Part shown: in pieces, positions 15,690 through 23,480 of the stretch
Position numbering within the stretch: the first letter of the stretch is position 1
Layout: every line of letters begins with the position of its first letter
Assembly: GCA_943370215.1 (NCBI GenBank)
Contig: CALRQC020000006.1
Location: 1-64,000, forward strand
Direction: 5' to 3'
From: Niveispirillum sp943370215
GTDB lineage: Bacteria; Pseudomonadota; Alphaproteobacteria; Azospirillales; Azospirillaceae
Length of the DNA: 64,000 bases
Notes under the pieces: generated by a model
Told to the model about the DNA's origin: nothing
Database searches by the model: none
What the model saw: only the letters and a program-made list of their open reading frames with translations
Made by a program: the position numbers and the translations under genes

Positions 15690-16117
15690 TGATCGTCGAG
15701 TTAGGTGAGGGTACGGTTCATGTGGGCAGGGAGGGATTGTGGGTTCGTCATTTGGTGGATAACGTCTATGTTTTGGATAATATTCCATTCTACGCTTATG
15801 GAATTGCTTGCAATGATGAGGTTTATGCCGAACACGTCGGAGATGACCTTGTATTTAAAGGGATAAGGGGTCGGAAAGGGCACTCCGTTTACAGGGTTGC
15901 TTTTGACATGAAAAATCTTGATTCACCAAATCACATAGATGAATTTCTTGAGAATATAAAGAATTTTGGCTGCTCTTTTGAAGGGTGTGGTGGTCGTCTA
16001 TTTGCGATTGATGTTCCGCCAGGGGTTGATGTTCACTCTTTATATAAATATTTACAAAATGGTGAGGATAAGGGGCTCTGGGAATTTGAAGAGGGGCATT
16101 ACGGAACGCGATCATAG
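15689..16117 (+). CDS. DUF4265 domain protein, AT-rich, probably acquired
   Basis: The 142-residue protein has the DUF4265 features VGREGLWVRHLV, YVLDNIPFYAYGIACNDEV and a C-terminal alpha/beta half ending LYKYLQNGEDKGLWEFEEGHYG. Codon use (AAT, ATA, TTT, TTA) and base composition differ sharply from the GC-rich neighbours, suggesting horizontal transfer. The ATG at 15689 has an AGGTGGAG Shine-Dalgarno; a GTG at 15680 would add three residues. DUF4265 proteins are often found as orphan, sporadically distributed genes, some near secreted-toxin loci. No toxin gene is seen here, so an immunity role is only a possibility. Confidence 0.72.
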   Translation: MIVELGEGTVHVGREGLWVRHLVDNVYVLDNIPFYAYGIACNDEVYAEHVGDDLVFKGIRGRKGHSVYRVAFDMKNLDSPNHIDEFLENIKNFGCSFEGCGGRLFAIDVPPGVDVHSLYKYLQNGEDKGLWEFEEGHYGTRS

Positions 16118-16256
16118 GTTTCTGTCTCCGCGACAGCCTCAGCATAGGGCTGGCCATCGGGAAACGCGCCGCATTTCATTCGACCCTCACGGCAAAAAGC
16201 CGCATTATGCGGCTCAGGTAAGGGAGCGGCCCCGGCCTTAGATCAGAGGTATCCTG
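16118..16256. other. Intergenic stretch with a stem-loop at 16198-16214
   Basis: AGCCGCAT-T-ATGCGGCT is a perfect dyad. Read on the minus strand it is followed by TTTTTGCC and would be a weak terminator, although no minus-strand gene ends here. No gene is supported. Confidence 0.45.
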
Positions 16257-16535
16257 ATGACTGATATCACTGCCGATACCGTTGCGAGGTCCGAGGAGTC
16301 GATGCGCATTGAGCGCATGGTCGCCGAAGCCGGCAAGCTGAATGAAGAAACCCGCAAGTTTGTGGCTGAACAACACAAACTGCTGGCCGAGCAAGCCAAG
16401 CTCTTGGCGGAAGCCGAGAAGTTGCAGCGTGACCACGGGTTCGCCCCCTACGCCTTGGCATTGGGCGCAGTCGGGGGCGGGGCTGGGCTGATCGTGGCCC
16501 TGTCGAGCCTCTTGAAAAATCTGGGGGTCTTTTGA
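16257..16535 (+). CDS. Small coiled-coil protein with C-terminal membrane anchor
   Basis: The 92-residue product is a charged helix with heptad character (ERMVAEAGKLNEETRKF, KLLAEQAKLLAEAEKLQ) followed by one hydrophobic segment (YALALGAVGGGAGLIVALSSLL). This suggests a tail-anchored or C-in protein. The ATG has AGAGG seven bases upstream. Its stop codon overlaps the TTG start of the HTH gene (TTGA), so the two are probably co-expressed. Similar small proteins occur in phage remnants and plasmids, but I do not recognise a family. Confidence 0.65.
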   Translation: MTDITADTVARSEESMRIERMVAEAGKLNEETRKFVAEQHKLLAEQAKLLAEAEKLQRDHGFAPYALALGAVGGGAGLIVALSSLLKNLGVF

Positions 16536-16750
16536 CCCCCACCCAATTCCGCGAGGCCCTGGAAGTCATGGGGTGGAGTCAGCGACGGTTCGCTGACTTC
16601 ATCCAGTTCGACGAGCGGACTGTTCGTCGATGGGCAAGCGGTGCCGCCAATATTCCCGATGATATTGCCGTTTGGCTGCGCTGCGTCAGCACACACATGC
16701 ATGAAAACCCACCACCACAGCGACGCACGCCCTTGACGCTTGCGCGGTAG
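16532..16750 (+). CDS. Small helix-turn-helix DNA-binding protein
   Basis: The 72-residue protein contains a compact HTH: FREALEVMGWSQRRFADFIQFDERTVRRWASGAANIPDDIAVWL. It belongs with the short XRE-like or transposase-like HTH proteins common in alphaproteobacteria (pattern GWSQR-x-A-x-x-DERTVRRWASG). It starts with TTG at 16532, overlapping the stop of the preceding gene, with GGGGG five bases upstream. It may regulate its operon partner. Conserved residues 14-48 hold nearly all the recognisable signal; the tail (PPPQRRTPLTLAR) is basic and disordered. Confidence 0.72.
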   Translation: MTPTQFREALEVMGWSQRRFADFIQFDERTVRRWASGAANIPDDIAVWLRCVSTHMHENPPPQRRTPLTLAR

Positions 16751-16783
16751 AGGGAGGAACTGTTGTGATTGGGTGCCTCCCCC

Positions 16784-17443
16784 TCACAACCCCGCCAATG
16801 CCCCCGGCAGATCGGCAAAGCGGTCAATGATGCAATCGGCCCCCAGATCGGTCAGCGCCATGCGCGGATAGCCATAGGCGACGGCGATCACCGGTATTCC
16901 CGCTGCGCGGGCGGCGGCCACGTCATTGCCATTGTCGCCCACCATCACCGCCTGATCGGGCCGGCAGCCGAGATTGTCCAGTGCCCAGAGCAGCGGATCG
17001 GGGTGGGGTTTGCGGCGCGGCGCGGTGTCGCCGCCGGCCACCACATCGAACAGACCGCCCAGCCCCAGCGCCGGCAGCAGTTCCAGCGAAATCCCCGCCG
17101 GCTTGTTGGTGCAGAGCGCCAGACGGTGGCCGGATTGTTTCAAGGCGGCCAGGGTCTCGGCCACGCCGGGATAAACGCAAGCCGGATCGGCCGGCAGGGC
17201 GCCGTAAATCTCCAGATAGCGCGCGGTCAGCCGGGCAAGATCGTCGCCGGTCACGGCCATGGCCTGTTCCACCAGCCGGGGGGCCCCATCGCCGATCAGG
17301 CCCTTGACCTGATCCAGGGTCAATGTCGGCCGCCCGGATTCGGTCAGCAGCCGGTTCAGCGCCAGGGCGATATCGGGGGCGCTGTCGATCAGCGTGCCGT
17401 CGAAATCGAACAATAAGGCGGGAAAGCGGTCGGCCGTGGGCAT
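16784..17443 (-). CDS. gph: Phosphoglycolate phosphatase (HAD family)
   Basis: The 219-residue HAD hydrolase shows all four motifs: DFDGTLIDS (nucleophile and acid/base aspartates), LCTNK, the lysine of RRKPHPDPL and GDNGNDVAAA. The cap domain (LNRLLTESGRPTLTLDQVKGLIGDGAPRLVEQAM) is of the Gph type. It dephosphorylates 2-phosphoglycolate from DNA-end repair or oxygenase side reactions. It is divergent from glmU across about 105 bp. Other HAD phosphatases could have the same motifs, but the cap favours Gph. Confidence 0.88.
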   Translation of the reverse strand: MPTADRFPALLFDFDGTLIDSAPDIALALNRLLTESGRPTLTLDQVKGLIGDGAPRLVEQAMAVTGDDLARLTARYLEIYGALPADPACVYPGVAETLAALKQSGHRLALCTNKPAGISLELLPALGLGGLFDVVAGGDTAPRRKPHPDPLLWALDNLGCRPDQAVMVGDNGNDVAAARAAGIPVIAVAYGYPRMALTDLGADCIIDRFADLPGALAGL

Positions 17444-17548
17444 GGCGGATAAAACCTCTGTTCAGATCGCAGGCATCTTGTCGGAAGCGGGGTGCTCTAT
17501 GCTACACCCAGCACAACCTTCCCCTATCGCAGCCATGGGCGGATTGCC

Positions 17549-18901
17549 ATGACCGAACGACCGATCGCCTGCATCATTCTTGCCGCCGGCAAGGGTACAC
17601 GCATGAAGTCAGCCCTGCCCAAGGTGCTGCACCCGCTGGGCGGCCTGCCCATGGTGCGCCATGTGCTGGATGCTGCCCAGGCGCTGGCACCCGAACGCAT
17701 CGTCGTCGTTGTGGGGCCGGGGATGGAGAATGTGGCCCAGGCTGTGGCGCCCCATGCCACAATGGTGCAGGAAAACCAGTTGGGCACGGGGGACGCGGTG
17801 AAGGCCGCCTTGCCGCTGCTGGAGGGGTTCACCGGTGATGTGCTGGTGCTCTATGGCGATACGCCGCTGATCACGGTGGCGACGCTGCGTGACATGGTGG
17901 CCACCCGCAATGGGGCCAGCAACCCCGCCGTGGTGGTGATGGGGATGCGCCCGGCCGATCCCGGTGCCTATGGTCGGCTGGTGCAGGGGGCCGATGGCGG
18001 GCTGGAGCGGATTGTCGAATTCCTGGATGCCAGCCCGGCCGAACGCGCCATCGGCCTGTGCAATGCCGGCTTCATGGCCTTTGACGGGGTGCGGATGGCG
18101 GGGCTGATCAATGCCATCGGCAATGACAATGCCAAGGGCGAATATTACCTGACCGATGCCGTCGCGGTGGCCCGTGCCCAGGGCCATGCCTGCGCCGTGG
18201 TGGAAGGCCCGGTGGAGGATGCGCTGGGTGTGAATTCCCGCGCCGAGCTGGCGGGCGTGGAAAAGATTTTCCAGAACCGTCTGCGCCTGGCCGCCATGGC
18301 CAATGGCGCCACCCTGCTGGACCCGGATACGGTCTGGTTTGCCGCCGATACATTGCTGGGCCGTGACGTGACGGTGGGCCAGAATGTGGTGTTCGGCCCC
18401 GGTGTGACGGTGGAAGACGGGGTGGAAATCCGCGCCTTCAGCCATCTGGAAGGGGTGATTGTGCGCAAAGGCGCCATCATCGGCCCCTATGCCCGCCTGC
18501 GCCCCGGCAGCGACGTGGGGGAGGGGGCGCATATCGGCAATTTCGTGGAACTGAAGAACACGAAAATGGGGCCGGGGGCCAAGGCCAATCACCTGACCTA
18601 TCTGGGCGACAGCGATATTGGCGGCGGCAGCAATATCGGTGCCGGTACCATCACCTGCAATTACGACGGCTATCTGAAGCACCGCACGGTGATTGGGAAG
18701 AATGTCTTCGTCGGCTCCAACAGCACGCTCGTGGCGCCGCTGGAACTGGGGGATGGGGCCTATACGGCGGCGGCCAGCGTGGTGACCCGCGATGTGCCGG
18801 ATGATGCCCTGGTCATCACCCGCCCGGACGAGGTGGTGAAGGAAGGCTGGGCCGCGCGATACCGCAAGGCCAAGGCGGCGCTGAAGGCGCGGAAGGGGTA
18901 G
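17549..18901 (+). CDS. glmU: Bifunctional GlcNAc-1-phosphate uridyltransferase / glucosamine-1-P acetyltransferase
   Basis: The 450-residue enzyme makes UDP-GlcNAc for peptidoglycan and LPS. The N-terminal pyrophosphorylase has LAAGKGTRMKSALPKVLH, GTGDAVKAAL and LYGDTPL. The C-terminal left-handed beta-helix has hexapeptide repeats and the acetyltransferase segment HLTYLGDSDIGGGSNIG, then TCNYDGYLKH and GSNSTLVAP. The ATG at 17549 gives the usual N-terminus (MTERPIACIILAAG); the longer in-frame ORF from 17492 is not needed. It is transcribed away from gph. Confidence 0.97.
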   Translation: MTERPIACIILAAGKGTRMKSALPKVLHPLGGLPMVRHVLDAAQALAPERIVVVVGPGMENVAQAVAPHATMVQENQLGTGDAVKAALPLLEGFTGDVLVLYGDTPLITVATLRDMVATRNGASNPAVVVMGMRPADPGAYGRLVQGADGGLERIVEFLDASPAERAIGLCNAGFMAFDGVRMAGLINAIGNDNAKGEYYLTDAVAVARAQGHACAVVEGPVEDALGVNSRAELAGVEKIFQNRLRLAAMANGATLLDPDTVWFAADTLLGRDVTVGQNVVFGPGVTVEDGVEIRAFSHLEGVIVRKGAIIGPYARLRPGSDVGEGAHIGNFVELKNTKMGPGAKANHLTYLGDSDIGGGSNIGAGTITCNYDGYLKHRTVIGKNVFVGSNSTLVAPLELGDGAYTAAASVVTRDVPDDALVITRPDEVVKEGWAARYRKAKAALKARKG

Positions 18902-18910
18902 GTCGGCGGC

Positions 18911-18923
18911 GGTAACGGTTACC
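18911..18923. promoter_or_regulatory. Operator-like dyad 1 upstream of gabD
   Basis: GGTAACGGTTACC is a 13-bp dyad with a single central base. A near-identical copy in the opposite orientation lies at 18963-18975, with centres 52 bp apart (five helical turns). The shape resembles LacI/GalR-family operators. Confidence 0.5.
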
Positions 18924-18962
18924 ACCGTCGGGGCCGGGTTACACCGCCTGACGGGGAAGCGA

Positions 18963-18975
18963 TGTAACCGTTACC
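18963..18975. promoter_or_regulatory. Operator-like dyad 2 upstream of gabD
   Basis: TGTAACCGTTACC is the inverted copy of the dyad at 18911-18923 with one mismatch. It is about 118 bp upstream of the gabD start. A GGGTTACACC half-site lies between the two. No LacI-type gene is present in the window. Confidence 0.5.
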
Positions 18976-19093
18976 GCCCTGCGGTCGCCCCTTTCCTGCG
19001 CTCTTGCCATGCCCACCTGTCAGGGGCCTATGTCTTCACGACAGCAAGGCCGCCCCGGCGGCCCGACCATCAAAAATGCAGGATGGAAACAGC

Positions 19094-20572
19094 ATGAGCA
19101 GCAGCACCGGCCTTCCGGCCCTGAAAGACCCGTCGCTTTTCCGTACCCAGGCGTTCCTGGCCGGCGAATGGGTGGGGGCCGATAGCGGGCGCACCCTCAA
19201 TGTGACCAATCCGGCCACCGGTGCCCTGATTGGCACCGTGCCGGAGATGGGGGCGGCGGAAACCCGTCGCGCCATTGAAGCCGCCAACAAGGCCTGGCCG
19301 GCCTGGCGGGCCAAGACCGCCAAGGAACGCGCCGCCATCCTGCGCAAATGGTTCGAGCTGCTGATGGCGAACCAGGAGGATCTGGCCATCCTGATGACGG
19401 CTGAGCAGGGCAAGCCCCTGACGGAAAGCCGGGGCGAGATCGCCTATGCCGCCAGCTTCATCGAATGGTTCGCGGAGGAGGGCAAGCGCGTCTATGGCGA
19501 CACCATCCCCACCTTCAAGCCCGATGCCCGCATTGTGGTGACCAAGGAACCGATCGGGGTGACGGCCGCCATCACGCCCTGGAACTTCCCTGCCGCCATG
19601 ATCACCCGCAAGGCCGGCCCGGCGCTGGCCGCCGGCTGCCCCATGGTGATCAAGCCCGCCACCGCCACCCCCTACAGCGCCTTTGCCCTGGCGGTGCTGG
19701 CGGAACGGGCGGGCGTGCCGGCGGGTGTGCTGTCGGTGCTGACCGGCTCGGCCCGCGCCATCGGCGGGGAGATGACGGGCAATCCCATCGTGCGCAAACT
19801 ATCCTTCACTGGCTCCACCGAAATCGGCAAGGTGCTGATGGAACAATGCGCCGGCACGGTGAAGAAGGTCTCGATGGAGCTGGGCGGCAATGCCCCCTTC
19901 ATCGTGTTCGATGATGCCGATCTGGATGCCGCCGTGTTGGGGGCCATGGCGTCGAAATACCGTAATGCCGGCCAGACCTGTGTCTGCGCCAACCGGTTGC
20001 TGGTGCAGGATGGCGTCTATGACGCCTTTGCCGCCAAGCTGGCCGAGGCAGTTTCCAAGCTGAAGATCGGCAATGGCCTGGAAGAAGGCGTGACCACCGG
20101 CCCGCTGATCGATGATGGGGCCGTGGCCAAGGCCGAAGAACATATTGCCGATGCCCTGTCCAAGGGGGCCAAGGTGACGCTGGGCGGCAAGCGCCATGCG
20201 TTGGGTGGTTCCTTCTTTGAGCCGACCATTCTGACGGGCGTGACCACCGAGATGAAGGTGGCGAAGGAAGAGACGTTCGGCCCGGTGGCCCCGCTGTTCC
20301 GCTTCAAGGATGAGGATGAGGCCATCGCCATGGCCAACGATACCGAGTTCGGCCTGGCGGCGTACTTCTACAGCCGGGATATCGGCCGGGTCTGGCGGGT
20401 GGCGGAAGCGCTGGAATATGGCATCGTCGGCATCAATGAAGGCATCATTTCCACCGAAGTGGCCCCGTTCGGCGGGGTGAAGGAAAGCGGCACCGGCCGC
20501 GAAGGCAGCAAGTACGGGATCGAGGATTATCTGGAGATCAAATACATGCTGATGGGCGGGTTGAAGCGGTAA
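19094..20572 (+). CDS. gabD: NAD(P)-dependent succinate-semialdehyde dehydrogenase
   Basis: The 492-residue aldehyde dehydrogenase oxidises succinic semialdehyde to succinate at the end of the GABA shunt. Visible motifs are TPWNFPAAMITRK (cofactor loop), SFTGSTEIGK, ELGGNAPFIVF (general-base Glu) and the catalytic NAGQTCVCANR, with Cys296 and the neighbouring Cys298 typical of redox-regulated GabD enzymes. The C-terminal FGGVKESGTGREGSKYG block is diagnostic of the SSADH branch. The ATG at 19094 is preceded by GGATGGAAA; a longer frame from 19004 crosses the putative leader. The substrate assignment could also include glutarate semialdehyde. Confidence 0.92.
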   Translation: MSSSTGLPALKDPSLFRTQAFLAGEWVGADSGRTLNVTNPATGALIGTVPEMGAAETRRAIEAANKAWPAWRAKTAKERAAILRKWFELLMANQEDLAILMTAEQGKPLTESRGEIAYAASFIEWFAEEGKRVYGDTIPTFKPDARIVVTKEPIGVTAAITPWNFPAAMITRKAGPALAAGCPMVIKPATATPYSAFALAVLAERAGVPAGVLSVLTGSARAIGGEMTGNPIVRKLSFTGSTEIGKVLMEQCAGTVKKVSMELGGNAPFIVFDDADLDAAVLGAMASKYRNAGQTCVCANRLLVQDGVYDAFAAKLAEAVSKLKIGNGLEEGVTTGPLIDDGAVAKAEEHIADALSKGAKVTLGGKRHALGGSFFEPTILTGVTTEMKVAKEETFGPVAPLFRFKDEDEAIAMANDTEFGLAAYFYSRDIGRVWRVAEALEYGIVGINEGIISTEVAPFGGVKESGTGREGSKYGIEDYLEIKYMLMGGLKR

Positions 20573-20577
20573 GTGCC

Positions 20578-20615
20578 CCCCATATCCCCCCGGCAGTGTC
20601 CGGGGGGATATGGGG
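20578..20615. terminator. Long perfect stem-loop after gabD
   Basis: CCCCATATCCCCCCGG and CCGGGGGGATATGGGG form a 16-bp perfect stem around a 6-nt loop just after the gabD stop. No T-tract follows, so it may be a terminator of unusual form or an mRNA 3'-end stabiliser. Confidence 0.6.
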
Positions 20616-20693
20616 AACCGCACCTGAGCGGTGACGCGGAAGCCGGCCTTTGTGTTATGGTGCGGCGCACATTCCGCTACCCCTGGTCCTGTC

Positions 20694-21725
20694 ATGGCTG
20701 AACCCGCCCCCTTCCTGACCGACATCTGGTATTTCGCCATGCCGTCCGCCACGTTGAAGCGCGGCGGGATGCAGGCCAAGATGCTGCTGGGCCAGCCCTT
20801 GCTGTTTGCCCGGGGGAATGACGGGGCGGCCTTTGCCCTGCGGGATATCTGCCCACATCGCGGCATCCCGCTTTCCTGCGGCCGGTTCGACGGGAAAGAG
20901 GTGGAATGCTGCTATCACGGCTGGCGTTTTGATGGCACGGGCGGGTGCACCGCCATCCCCTCGCTGGTGCCGGGGCAGGAATTCGACCTCGCCCGCATCA
21001 AGGTGCGCCGCTATGCGGTGGCAGAGGCGCAGGGCAATCTCTGGGTCTGGATGGGGGAGATGGCGCCCGACGGCCCGCCGCCGCAGATGCCGGATATGGA
21101 AGGCCGTGCCCCCAACCTGACGGAGGTGATGGAATTCCCCTGCCATGTCGACCATGCCGTGGTCGGCCTGATGGACCCGGCGCATGGGCCGTTTGTGCAT
21201 CAAAGCTGGTTCTGGCGGTCGGCCAAGAGCATCCATGAAAAGGCCAAAGCCTTCGGTCCGGCGCCCCTTGGCTTTGCCATGAAGCGGCACAAGCCCTCCT
21301 CCAACTCCGCCGCCTATAAGCTGCTGGGCGGCGCGCCGGAGACGGAAATCAGCTTCCGTCTGCCGGGTATCCGGACCGAGCATATCGTTGCCGGCCGGCA
21401 CCGCATCGTCAATCTGACGACGGTGACGCCGCTGGATGCCAACCGCACGGAAGTGACCAACAGCTTCTACTGGACTTTGGGTTGGGCCGATCTGGCCCGC
21501 CCGGTGCTGCGGCGGTTTGTCCGCCGCTTCCTGGGCCAGGACCGCGATGTGGTGGTGTTGCAGCAACAGGGCTTGCGCCACGACCCGACCCTGATGCTGA
21601 TCAAGGATGCCGACACCCAGGCACGCTGGTATTACCAGTTGAAGAATGAATATGGGCGTGCACGGGCCGAAGCGCGGCCCTTCGTCAACCCGGTCAAGGA
21701 TACGGTGCTGCGCTGGCGCAGCTAA
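20694..21725 (+). CDS. Rieske-type ring-hydroxylating oxygenase, large subunit
   Basis: The 343-residue protein has a Rieske [2Fe-2S] site (CPHRG with Cys53/His55; CCYHGW with Cys72/His75) and a mononuclear iron site DPAHGPFVH matching the D-x2-H-x4-H pattern. The C-terminal domain is START-like. It is expected to hydroxylate or demethylate an aromatic or cyclic substrate with an external reductase. No ferredoxin or reductase gene adjoins it, and substrate cannot be inferred. The ATG at 20694 follows GTC; the longer ORF from 20631 lacks support. Its end overlaps the convergent HxlR gene by 4 bp. Confidence 0.88.
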   Translation: MAEPAPFLTDIWYFAMPSATLKRGGMQAKMLLGQPLLFARGNDGAAFALRDICPHRGIPLSCGRFDGKEVECCYHGWRFDGTGGCTAIPSLVPGQEFDLARIKVRRYAVAEAQGNLWVWMGEMAPDGPPPQMPDMEGRAPNLTEVMEFPCHVDHAVVGLMDPAHGPFVHQSWFWRSAKSIHEKAKAFGPAPLGFAMKRHKPSSNSAAYKLLGGAPETEISFRLPGIRTEHIVAGRHRIVNLTTVTPLDANRTEVTNSFYWTLGWADLARPVLRRFVRRFLGQDRDVVVLQQQGLRHDPTLMLIKDADTQARWYYQLKNEYGRARAEARPFVNPVKDTVLRWRS

Positions 21726-22114
21726 ATCTTCGGGGCCTCGCTGAGGCCCTGTTCTGCCGTCCCTTCCAGCGCTGCTGCTTGATCGCCGCCGCTGTCCTTC
21801 TGCGCCGCCCAGGTGAGCAGCGCATCCAGTGCCGGGCATAGCGCCTGTCCCCAGGGCGTCAGGCAATATTCCACCTTCGGCGGCACCTGATGATGGACGA
21901 TGCGCCGGACGATCCCGTCCATCTCCATCTGTCGCAACTGCTGGATCAGCATCTTCTGGGAGATGGCCGGGATGGCCCGCTCCAGATCGGAGAAGCGCAG
22001 AACCTGGCCACCGAACAGGTGGAACAGGATCACCAGCTTCCATCGCCCTTCCAGGAGCTTGAGGGCATTCTCGACCCCTTCGGCGGCCGATTCACGGGTA
22101 TATTGCTTGGACAT
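21722..22114 (-). CDS. HxlR-family transcriptional regulator
   Basis: The 130-residue winged-helix protein has the HxlR pattern GVENALKLLEGRWKLVILFHLF, RFSDLERAIPAISQKMLIQQLRQMEMDGIVRR and VEYCLTPWGQAL. HxlR proteins sense electrophiles or other signals and usually control an adjacent divergent gene. A dyad at 22123-22135 sits directly before its start. The likely target is the divergent NTF2-like/SDR pair, plus itself. The single Cys in YCLTPWG is not the N-terminal sensor cysteine of YodB-type members. Confidence 0.9.
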   Translation of the reverse strand: MSKQYTRESAAEGVENALKLLEGRWKLVILFHLFGGQVLRFSDLERAIPAISQKMLIQQLRQMEMDGIVRRIVHHQVPPKVEYCLTPWGQALCPALDALLTWAAQKDSGGDQAAALEGTAEQGLSEAPKI

Positions 22115-22122
22115 ACTTTTCC

Positions 22123-22135
22123 GTAAGTACCTTAC
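22123..22135. promoter_or_regulatory. HxlR-type operator candidate
   Basis: GTAAG-TAC-CTTAC is a dyad located 8 bp upstream of the regulator start, in the divergent promoter region facing the NTF2-like gene. HxlR/MarR-like regulators bind such short AT/GT dyads. Confidence 0.5.
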
Positions 22136-22210
22136 TTTTTCGTGCGTTCTTGCATAATTCGCAGCATGGGCCATTTTCGAGAACCGGACAAGACGAACTG
22201 GAGATCGATC

Positions 22211-22537
22211 ATGCCTCTCTCGCTGCCCCTGCCCATCGCGGCTTATTTTGCTGGGGATGCCGCCGATGGCACGGCCGTCGCCGATTGTTTCACCACCGAT
22301 GCAATGGTGATCGACGAGAAACAGACGCACCAGGGACGGGATGCTATCGCCCGCTGGAAAAAGGAAGCCTCCGCCAAATTTGATTATACCGTCCAGCCCA
22401 CGGCCTTTGAGGCCCAGGGCGACAGGCTGATGGTGACGGCCCGGGTGACGGGGAACTTCCCCGGCAGCCCGGTGGACCTGCACTATGCCTTCACCCTTGC
22501 CGGGGACGCCATCGCCCGGCTGGAGATCGTGCCATGA
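22211..22537 (+). CDS. NTF2-like / SnoaL-like domain protein
   Basis: The 108-residue alpha+beta barrel-type protein has an N-terminal helix (PLPIAAYFAGDAADGTAVADCF), the typical AMVIDEKQTHQGRDAIARW segment and beta strands (RLMVTARVTG, DLHYAFTLAGDAIARLEI). These folds serve as small hydrolases, isomerases or ligand binders. The ATG at 22211 has GGAG seven bases upstream. Its stop overlaps the SDR start by 4 bp (22534-22537), so it forms an operon with it under the adjacent HxlR regulator. Confidence 0.85.
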   Translation: MPLSLPLPIAAYFAGDAADGTAVADCFTTDAMVIDEKQTHQGRDAIARWKKEASAKFDYTVQPTAFEAQGDRLMVTARVTGNFPGSPVDLHYAFTLAGDAIARLEIVP

Positions 22538-23316
22538 GCGGCTATCTCGGTCTGGAAGGAAAAAGGGTTCTGGTGACCGGTGGCACCAAGGGTTTGGGGG
22601 CGGCGGTGGTTCAGGCTTTGCGGGATGCCGGCGCGCATGTTGTCGCCACGGCCCGGACCGTGCCGGAGACGGCGGCGCCAGGGCTGCACTATATCCCCGC
22701 CGATCTGATGACGGCCTATGGCTGCAGCGCTGTCGCTGGCCAGGTGCTGGCGCATTTCGGCGGCATCGATGTCCTGGTCCATGTTCTGGGCGGGTCCAGT
22801 GCGCCGGCCGGCGGCTTTGCGGCCCTTGGTGATGAGGAGTGGCGGCGGGAGATTGATCAGAATCTCATGCCCGCCGTCCGCCTGGATCGCGCGCTGCTGC
22901 CCGCGATGCTGGCGCAGGGCACGGGTGTCATCATCCATGTCACCTCGATTCAACATCAATTGCCGCTGCCGGAATCGACGACGGCCTATGCTGCGGCAAA
23001 GGCCGCCCTGTCGACCTACAGCAAAAGCCTGTCGAAGGAAGTGGCGCCCAAGGGTATCCGGGTCGTCCGCGTCTCGCCGGGCTGGATAGAGACTGATGCG
23101 GCCGTGGCCCTTGCGCAGCGCTTGGCCCAGGAGGCTGGTACCGATTATGAAGGGGGCAAGAAGATCATCATGAAGGCGCTGGGCGGCATTCCGCTCGGCC
23201 GGCCGGCGAAGCCGGACGAGGTCGCGGACCTTATCGCCTTCCTTGCTTCCCCCCGCGCCGCCGCCATCACCGGCACGGAATATGTCATCGACGGTGGGAC
23301 AGTTCCGACGGCGTGA
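22534..23316 (+). CDS. SDR family oxidoreductase
   Basis: The 260-residue short-chain dehydrogenase has the cofactor motif VTGGTKGLGAA, the LGGSSAPAGGF loop in place of the usual NNAG, an active Ser in HVTSIQHQL and Tyr-x3-Lys in AYAAAKAAL. The C-terminal GTEYVIDGGTVPTA is standard. With the NTF2-like protein and the HxlR regulator it forms a small detoxification-like cassette; the substrate is unknown. Confidence 0.92.
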   Translation: MSGYLGLEGKRVLVTGGTKGLGAAVVQALRDAGAHVVATARTVPETAAPGLHYIPADLMTAYGCSAVAGQVLAHFGGIDVLVHVLGGSSAPAGGFAALGDEEWRREIDQNLMPAVRLDRALLPAMLAQGTGVIIHVTSIQHQLPLPESTTAYAAAKAALSTYSKSLSKEVAPKGIRVVRVSPGWIETDAAVALAQRLAQEAGTDYEGGKKIIMKALGGIPLGRPAKPDEVADLIAFLASPRAAAITGTEYVIDGGTVPTA

Positions 23317-23480
23317 GCCCCATTGGCCCTCGACCACAGCTTGGGCAGCCGCCGCCGGAGCTGTTTCCGGTCAACAGAAAATAGCTCTAACCTTCAGCAT
23401 ATCTGGTTGATGCAGTGGCTGGCCCGATTTCTGTCTGCCGAAGGCGACGCGCGGGGCGTCGTCCATGGGAGGGGGATGTC

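Noticed and set aside
15966..16241. 91-codon ORF overlapping the DUF4265 end
   Set aside because: It overlaps the better-supported gene in another frame and shows no domain or ribosome-binding site.
14385..16750. Integrated prophage or genomic island anchored at tRNA-Val
   Set aside because: No integrase, no repeat of the tRNA 3' end and only a few small genes; the AT-rich portion is limited to about 1 kb.
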